A DNA stretch of 64,000 nt from NCBI RefSeq assembly GCF_004342025.1, contig NZ_SLWN01000008.1, positions 124,001 through 188,000 on the forward strand, given 5' to 3'. Positions 60,356-64,000 of this stretch are shown one piece after another. The notes under the pieces are model-generated. The model had not been told where the DNA came from, made no database searches, and saw only the letters and a program-made list of their open reading frames with translations. How positions within the stretch are numbered: position 1 is the first letter of the stretch; every line of letters starts with the position of its first letter. Position numbers and translations under genes: made by a program. Source of the DNA: Kribbella steppae. GTDB lineage: Bacteria; Actinomycetota; Actinomycetes; Propionibacteriales; Kribbellaceae.

Positions 60356-60393
60356 CGGGGCCGTCGATCTCGGTGGGAACGACGGCCCCGGGC
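60353..60393 (-). terminator. Terminator after protease copy 2
   Basis: A perfect 14-bp stem GCCCGGGGCCGTCG / CGACGGCCCCGGGC with a 13-base loop, 12 bases after the stop codon, then TTTGGGGGG on the minus strand. Confidence 0.8.
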
Positions 60394-60405
60394 AGTTCAG
60401 GGGTG

Positions 60406-61836
60406 TCAGCTGACGCGGACCGTGTAGGCGCCGCGGCTGCCGTAGGTGGAGTAGCCGGTGTTCAGCGGGTTGCCGTAGCCGGTGTTCTCGACCCGGAGGT
60501 AGTACCGCCCGGCGGCGACCTGACTGCTGATGCTCGCGCTCAGACCGGTCGGGGTCGACGAGTTCGACTGGCCCGCGGCCGGGTCAGCGGTCGCGACGAC
60601 AGTGCCGGAGGAGTTCAGCAATTGGAGCTTGATGTCCAGGTCGGCGCCGGACGCGGCCGCGTTGGCCGCGAAGGTGAAGGTGCCGGCCGACAGGTCGATC
60701 CGGAACGTGTCGACGTCTGAGTCACTCGCGTAGACACCGCTCACGCTGGTGCCGAGGGTGAGGGCGGTGGCGTCGCTCGTGCCGTTGCCGTGGTCGTCAG
60801 CCCGCAGCGCCAGACCGTTCTGGCCGGCCACCGCGAAGTCGTCTTCCTTGTTGTTGGCACCGGTGTACTCGCCCTTGCTCCATTGGCTGATCGCCTTGGA
60901 GTAACCGACGCCCATGATCGGGGCCCAGGCGCCGTGACCCTGGTAGTAGCCGACGGACGCCGTACCGTCGTGGCTGAGTCCGATGTTGTGGCCGGCCTCG
61001 TGCGACGCGGCCTCGGCGATGTTCTTCGCGCCGGTGCCGACGCCCTTGGTGAAGACGAGGGCCGGCTGGTAGTACGCGTGGTTGCTGATGTTGTCGTACA
61101 CACCGACGTACGCGACACCGCCGCAGCCACAGCCGGACTGGTACCAGGTGGTCGGGTCGATCAGCACCCGGGTGCCGTACTGCTGGTCGGACCCTCCGGA
61201 CCGGGTGATCGCAGCCTGCGCCGGCGCCTGCGTGGTGACGTCCACGTCGAACGGCGCGTAGTCCTCGGCCACGCGGGCCCACACATCGCGTACGACGTCC
61301 TGCTCGGCAGTGCTCCACGTGCTGGTGTTGCCGTTGGTGTCGTACGGGGTGACGTTCACGGTGGCGGGCTTGCCGTTGGTGTTCCACGCCGTACCGGTGA
61401 TGGTGTGGCCGTCGAAGTCCAGGTAGATGACCCGGTTGGAGCCCGGCTTGCTGTGCAGCTCAAAGGCCGGGCCGGTAGCGGCGGCGACCGCCTTGGTGGC
61501 CCAGCGCGGGGACGGCGCCGCGGCCTGCTTGGTTCCGGAGACCGGCTCGCGATAGAAGAGCTTGCCGTCCTTGTCCAGCCAGCTGGTCTTGTCGGTGGCC
61601 AGGATCTGCTGCAGCTTCGCGGCGGGGATGCCGTTGCGCTCGGACAGCTCGGCGAGTCGCGACTGGACCCTGCCGAGCGCACTCTTACCCTGGAGCTCCT
61701 GACCGAGGAGCTGGTCGATCGGGGTGGGGACGGGCTGTTGGGCGTCGGCCTGGTTGCCGGCCACCACGGCCAGCGCACCGAAGACAACGGCTCCGGCGCC
61801 GACGAGCGCAGCGGTGCGGCGGAAACGGGTGTGCAT
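60406..61836 (-). CDS. Secreted zinc metalloprotease with C-terminal PPC domain (copy 2)
   Basis: 476 residues, the same length and order as copy 1: signal peptide, propeptide, HEAGHNIGLSH zinc motif, IMGVGYSKA turn and PPC domain (YYLRVENTGYGNPLNTGYST). The two differ mainly in the propeptide and in the PPC linker. GGAGG stands 9 bases before the ATG, and a TCACATGTGA palindrome lies at 61865-61874. The strong hairpin between the copies suggests each has its own promoter. Confidence 0.88.
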   Translation of the reverse strand: MHTRFRRTAALVGAGAVVFGALAVVAGNQADAQQPVPTPIDQLLGQELQGKSALGRVQSRLAELSERNGIPAAKLQQILATDKTSWLDKDGKLFYREPVSGTKQAAAPSPRWATKAVAAATGPAFELHSKPGSNRVIYLDFDGHTITGTAWNTNGKPATVNVTPYDTNGNTSTWSTAEQDVVRDVWARVAEDYAPFDVDVTTQAPAQAAITRSGGSDQQYGTRVLIDPTTWYQSGCGCGGVAYVGVYDNISNHAYYQPALVFTKGVGTGAKNIAEAASHEAGHNIGLSHDGTASVGYYQGHGAWAPIMGVGYSKAISQWSKGEYTGANNKEDDFAVAGQNGLALRADDHGNGTSDATALTLGTSVSGVYASDSDVDTFRIDLSAGTFTFAANAAASGADLDIKLQLLNSSGTVVATADPAAGQSNSSTPTGLSASISSQVAAGRYYLRVENTGYGNPLNTGYSTYGSRGAYTVRVS

Positions 61837-61962
61837 TAGGGGGTCCTCCTCGGACTCCTACGCCTCACATGTGACATGCCTCACGTGCGGTGGGCGGTTC
61901 CGCACTGTGCGTAGCCTGCCCGATGGTTTGCCCGGCTGGGAATACTTTTCCGCGGAATTAAC

Positions 61963-62021
61963 CTGCGTCTGCGGCGGCCACAGACGCAGACCGGAGGACC
62001 GCCGCTGGGCCATGATGGCCC
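61963..62021 (+). promoter_or_regulatory. Two dyads upstream of the DGPF/YCII gene
   Basis: CTGCGTCTG / CAGACGCAG (61963-61989, 9-bp arms, 9-base spacer) and GGGCCAT-G-ATGGCCC (62007-62021) precede the GTG start by 22-80 bases. They may be operators or leader hairpins. No ECF42-type promoter pair is evident. Confidence 0.4.
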
Positions 62022-62043
62022 GGACGGGACGAGGGGAGATCCG

Positions 62044-62487
62044 GTGCGGTTCATGATGATGTTCAAGGCCAGCGACCAGTCCGAGGCCTGGGAGAAGGCG
62101 AGCGAGAAGAGCCTGACCGAGATGACACAGGTCATGTCGGAGATGGCCGAGAAGGGGGTCCTGCTCGCGGGCGAGGGGCTGCTGCCGAGCTCGGAGGGCT
62201 TCCGGCTGGAGCTGAACTCCGGCAAGCAACGAGTCGTCGACGGGCCGTTCGCCGAGACCAAGGAGCTGATCGCCGGCTTCTGCCTGATCGAGGTCGCCTC
62301 CCGCGAGGAGGCGGTCGAGTGGGGCTGGCGCTGCCTGGCCGCCGACGACGGCAACACCGGCCGTCTGGAGATCCGGCAGGTTGCGACCGCGGACGACTTC
62401 GGGGACGAGTTCACAGCCGAGGCGCGCGCCCGCGAGGAGGCGACCTTCGTCAAGGCCGCCGAGAACCGTCAGAGGAGCAACACCTGA
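62044..62487 (+). CDS. YCII-related DGPF-domain protein
   Basis: 147 residues with the family start MRFMMMFKASDQSEAWEKA and the diagnostic DGPFAETKELIAGF motif (about residues 66-79). Function unknown; DGPF genes are often controlled by ECF42 sigma factors, none of which is visible here. GTG start with GGGGAG upstream. The 3' end overlaps the convergent dehydrogenase gene by 19 bases. Confidence 0.88.
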   Translation: MRFMMMFKASDQSEAWEKASEKSLTEMTQVMSEMAEKGVLLAGEGLLPSSEGFRLELNSGKQRVVDGPFAETKELIAGFCLIEVASREEAVEWGWRCLAADDGNTGRLEIRQVATADDFGDEFTAEARAREEATFVKAAENRQRSNT

Positions 62488-63575
62488 CGGATCGACGTAC
62501 CGGCGGCCAGCCGGTCGAACGCCTCGTTGAGGTCGTCGAGGGCAACGGTTGAGGTCAGCAGCCGGTCGACCGGGAGTCGGCCGGCCCGGTAGAGCGCGAT
62601 GTAGCGCGGGATGTCCCGGCTGGGGATCGACGATCCCAGGTACGAGCCCTTCACCGTGCGCTCCTCGGCGACCAGGCTGACCGCGGGGATGCTGAACGCC
62701 TGCGACGGATGCGGCAGCCCGACAGTCACCGTGGTGCCGCCGCGGCGGGTGGCGGCGTACGCCTGCGCGAGCACCTTCCCACTCCCGACCGTCTCGAAGG
62801 CGTAGTCGGCGCCCCCTGACGTTGCCTCCCGCACCTGATCCACCGCGTCGTTGTCGCGGGCATCGATGGCGTGGGTCGCGCCGAGGGACCTGGCCAGCTC
62901 CAGCTTCGACGGTACGACGTCCACCGCGACGACCGGATGCGCACCGACCAGGACCGCGCCGAGGAGTGCTGACAACCCGACCCCACCGAGCCCGAAGACG
63001 ACAGCACTCCGCCCGGCCCGGACCTGGGCGGTGTTGACCACCGCACCGACGCCGGTCATCACCGCGCAGCCGAACAGCGCCGCGATCTCCGGCGGCAGCG
63101 ACGGGTCGATCTTCACCGCCGACCGCGCCGACACCACCGCATGGTCAGCGAACCCGGACACCCCGAGATGGTGATGCACCCCGTCCAGACGTCGTACGCC
63201 GTTCAGCAGCGTGCCGGCCGTGTTGGCGGCGGCGCCCGGCTCGCACAACGCGGCCCGGCCCTCGGCACACGGGCCGCACTCGCCGCAGGCGGGGACGAAG
63301 GCGAAAGCGACCGTGTCACCAGGGCCGAACCCAGGCGCTTCCGACGCGACGACCTCGCCGGTGGCCTCGTGGCCGAGCAGCATCGGCATCACGCGCGGCC
63401 GCGAACCGTCGATGACGGACAGGTCGGAGTGACACAGTCCGGCGGCGCGGATCCGGACCAGCAGCTCACCCGGTCCGGGCGGTGCCAGCTCGACTTCCTC
63501 GATCTGCAGCGGGCGTGACTCGGCAGACGGGCCGGGCAAACCCATCTCCCGCAGTACGGCGCCGCGCACGATCAT
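62469..63575 (-). CDS. Zinc-dependent alcohol dehydrogenase (MDR)
   Basis: 368 residues with catalytic zinc ligands (GLCHSDLS, LGHEATGEV), structural zinc cysteines (CGECGPCAEGRAALC), and the NAD loop GLGGVGLSALLG. These are class III-like medium-chain dehydrogenases. It is coupled to the upstream thioesterase-like gene (ATGA overlap). Substrate is not predictable, but the pairing hints at acyl-CoA or alcohol metabolism. Confidence 0.92.
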   Translation of the reverse strand: MIVRGAVLREMGLPGPSAESRPLQIEEVELAPPGPGELLVRIRAAGLCHSDLSVIDGSRPRVMPMLLGHEATGEVVASEAPGFGPGDTVAFAFVPACGECGPCAEGRAALCEPGAAANTAGTLLNGVRRLDGVHHHLGVSGFADHAVVSARSAVKIDPSLPPEIAALFGCAVMTGVGAVVNTAQVRAGRSAVVFGLGGVGLSALLGAVLVGAHPVVAVDVVPSKLELARSLGATHAIDARDNDAVDQVREATSGGADYAFETVGSGKVLAQAYAATRRGGTTVTVGLPHPSQAFSIPAVSLVAEERTVKGSYLGSSIPSRDIPRYIALYRAGRLPVDRLLTSTVALDDLNEAFDRLAAGTSIRQVLLL

Positions 63576-63988
63576 CCTGTGATCCCTTCGAGTGCCTCGC
63601 GGATGCGATCCGGAACCGGAACCGGGCGGCGGTCCTCCCGGCCGACGAACACGTGCACGAACCGGCCGGTCGCGGCGGGCTGGTCGGAACCCTCGCGGAA
63701 CAGGCCGATCTCGTAGCGCACACTCGAGTTCCCCAGCTGCCCGGCCCGCAACCCCGCGTCGACCGTCCCCGGGAACTCGAGCGAGTCCTTGAAGGTGCAC
63801 TGCGAGTCCACACAGAGCCCGATCACCTCACCGCGGTGGATGTCGAGCCCGCCGACCCGGATCAGGAAGTCGTTGATCACGGTGTCGAAGAAGCTGTAGT
63901 ACTCCACGTTGTTCACGTGCCCGTAGACGTCGTTGTCCTTCCACCGCAACGTGATCCCCAGAAAATGCGGAAAGGAACTCCGGTCCAT
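63572..63988 (-). CDS. 4HBT-type acyl-CoA thioesterase
   Basis: 138 residues of the hotdog fold: LRWKDNDVYGHVNNVEYYSFFD is the 4-hydroxybenzoyl-CoA thioesterase active-site stretch, with the catalytic Asp-x-x-x-H-V-N pattern. It is probably cytoplasmic and hydrolyses acyl-CoA esters. Its stop overlaps the dehydrogenase start (ATGA). ATG 63988 lies 12 bases from the window end, so its promoter is outside. Confidence 0.9.
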   Translation of the reverse strand: MDRSSFPHFLGITLRWKDNDVYGHVNNVEYYSFFDTVINDFLIRVGGLDIHRGEVIGLCVDSQCTFKDSLEFPGTVDAGLRAGQLGNSSVRYEIGLFREGSDQPAATGRFVHVFVGREDRRPVPVPDRIREALEGITG

Positions 63989-64000
63989 CGGCCCACCATA

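Overview
The window is a GC-rich stretch of a high-GC Gram-positive (actinobacterial) chromosome. The codon bias, the rpsF-ssb-rpsR-rplI / dnaB neighbourhood, a FemX-type gene, a PadR-ino1 pair, many GTG starts and the large set of small regulators all fit this. Nocardioidaceae or Kribbellaceae (Kribbella-like) is my best guess, but that is inference without a database search. I saw no rRNA, tRNA, CRISPR array or insertion sequence.

1-7.6 kb: small regulatory and metabolic units. These are a LysR tail, an ArsR-like regulator coupled to a double SRPBCC protein, a MsiK/UgpC-type sugar-ABC ATPase with a strong terminator, a RidA protein, a frameshifted amidohydrolase, a remnant of a BBE-type flavoenzyme, a DoxX/membrane-protein pair divergent from a MerR regulator, and a carboxymuconolactone decarboxylase-like gene behind a near-perfect ECF41-type promoter. 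7.6-13.3 kb: dnaB carrying two inteins (a class-3-like mini-intein in the Walker A loop and a class-1 intein with a LAGLIDADG nuclease), then a DnaA-box-like cluster, a MATE transporter and a charged coiled-coil protein.

13.3-25.3 kb: a tightly overlapping minus-strand operon coding for a type IV secretion/conjugation-like apparatus. It has a P-loop-like protein, a VirB2-like small membrane protein, an NTF2/VirB8-like anchored protein, two VirB6/TrbL-like proteins, an SCO6880-like protein, a VirB4-like ATPase, a TraD/VirD4-like coupling ATPase, a DUF4913-like protein and a small membrane protein. A divergent membrane-anchored beta-propeller gene and a secreted peptide gene lie beside it. No relaxase, integrase or att site is visible, so it looks like a resident chromosomal machine rather than an integrative element. 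It separates rplI from dnaB, which are commonly close together in actinobacteria.

25.4-36.1 kb: the ribosomal/ssb operon, two MFS exporters, an Lrp regulator, endonuclease IV, a NUDIX hydrolase, an SDR, a TetR regulator with two operator-like dyads facing an internally deleted SDR pseudogene, and a FemX plus alanine-racemase-like pair (peptidoglycan). 36.1-50.9 kb: VOC and methyltransferase genes, then a surface-glycan neighbourhood: UDP-sulfoquinovose synthase-like enzyme, GtrA flippase, a GT-C/GT2 fusion glycosyltransferase, a sugar epimerase, a large secreted GH92 alpha-mannosidase, a PIG-V-like mannosyltransferase and a class A PBP.

51-64 kb: AtoE-type fatty-acid transporter, PadR regulator with a perfect operator palindrome translationally coupled to inositol-3-phosphate synthase, DUF72 and double-VOC proteins, a coupled small-protein/HExxH pair of unknown role, an M20 amidohydrolase, two tandem secreted zinc metalloproteases, a DGPF/YCII protein, and a coupled thioesterase/alcohol dehydrogenase pair running off the end.
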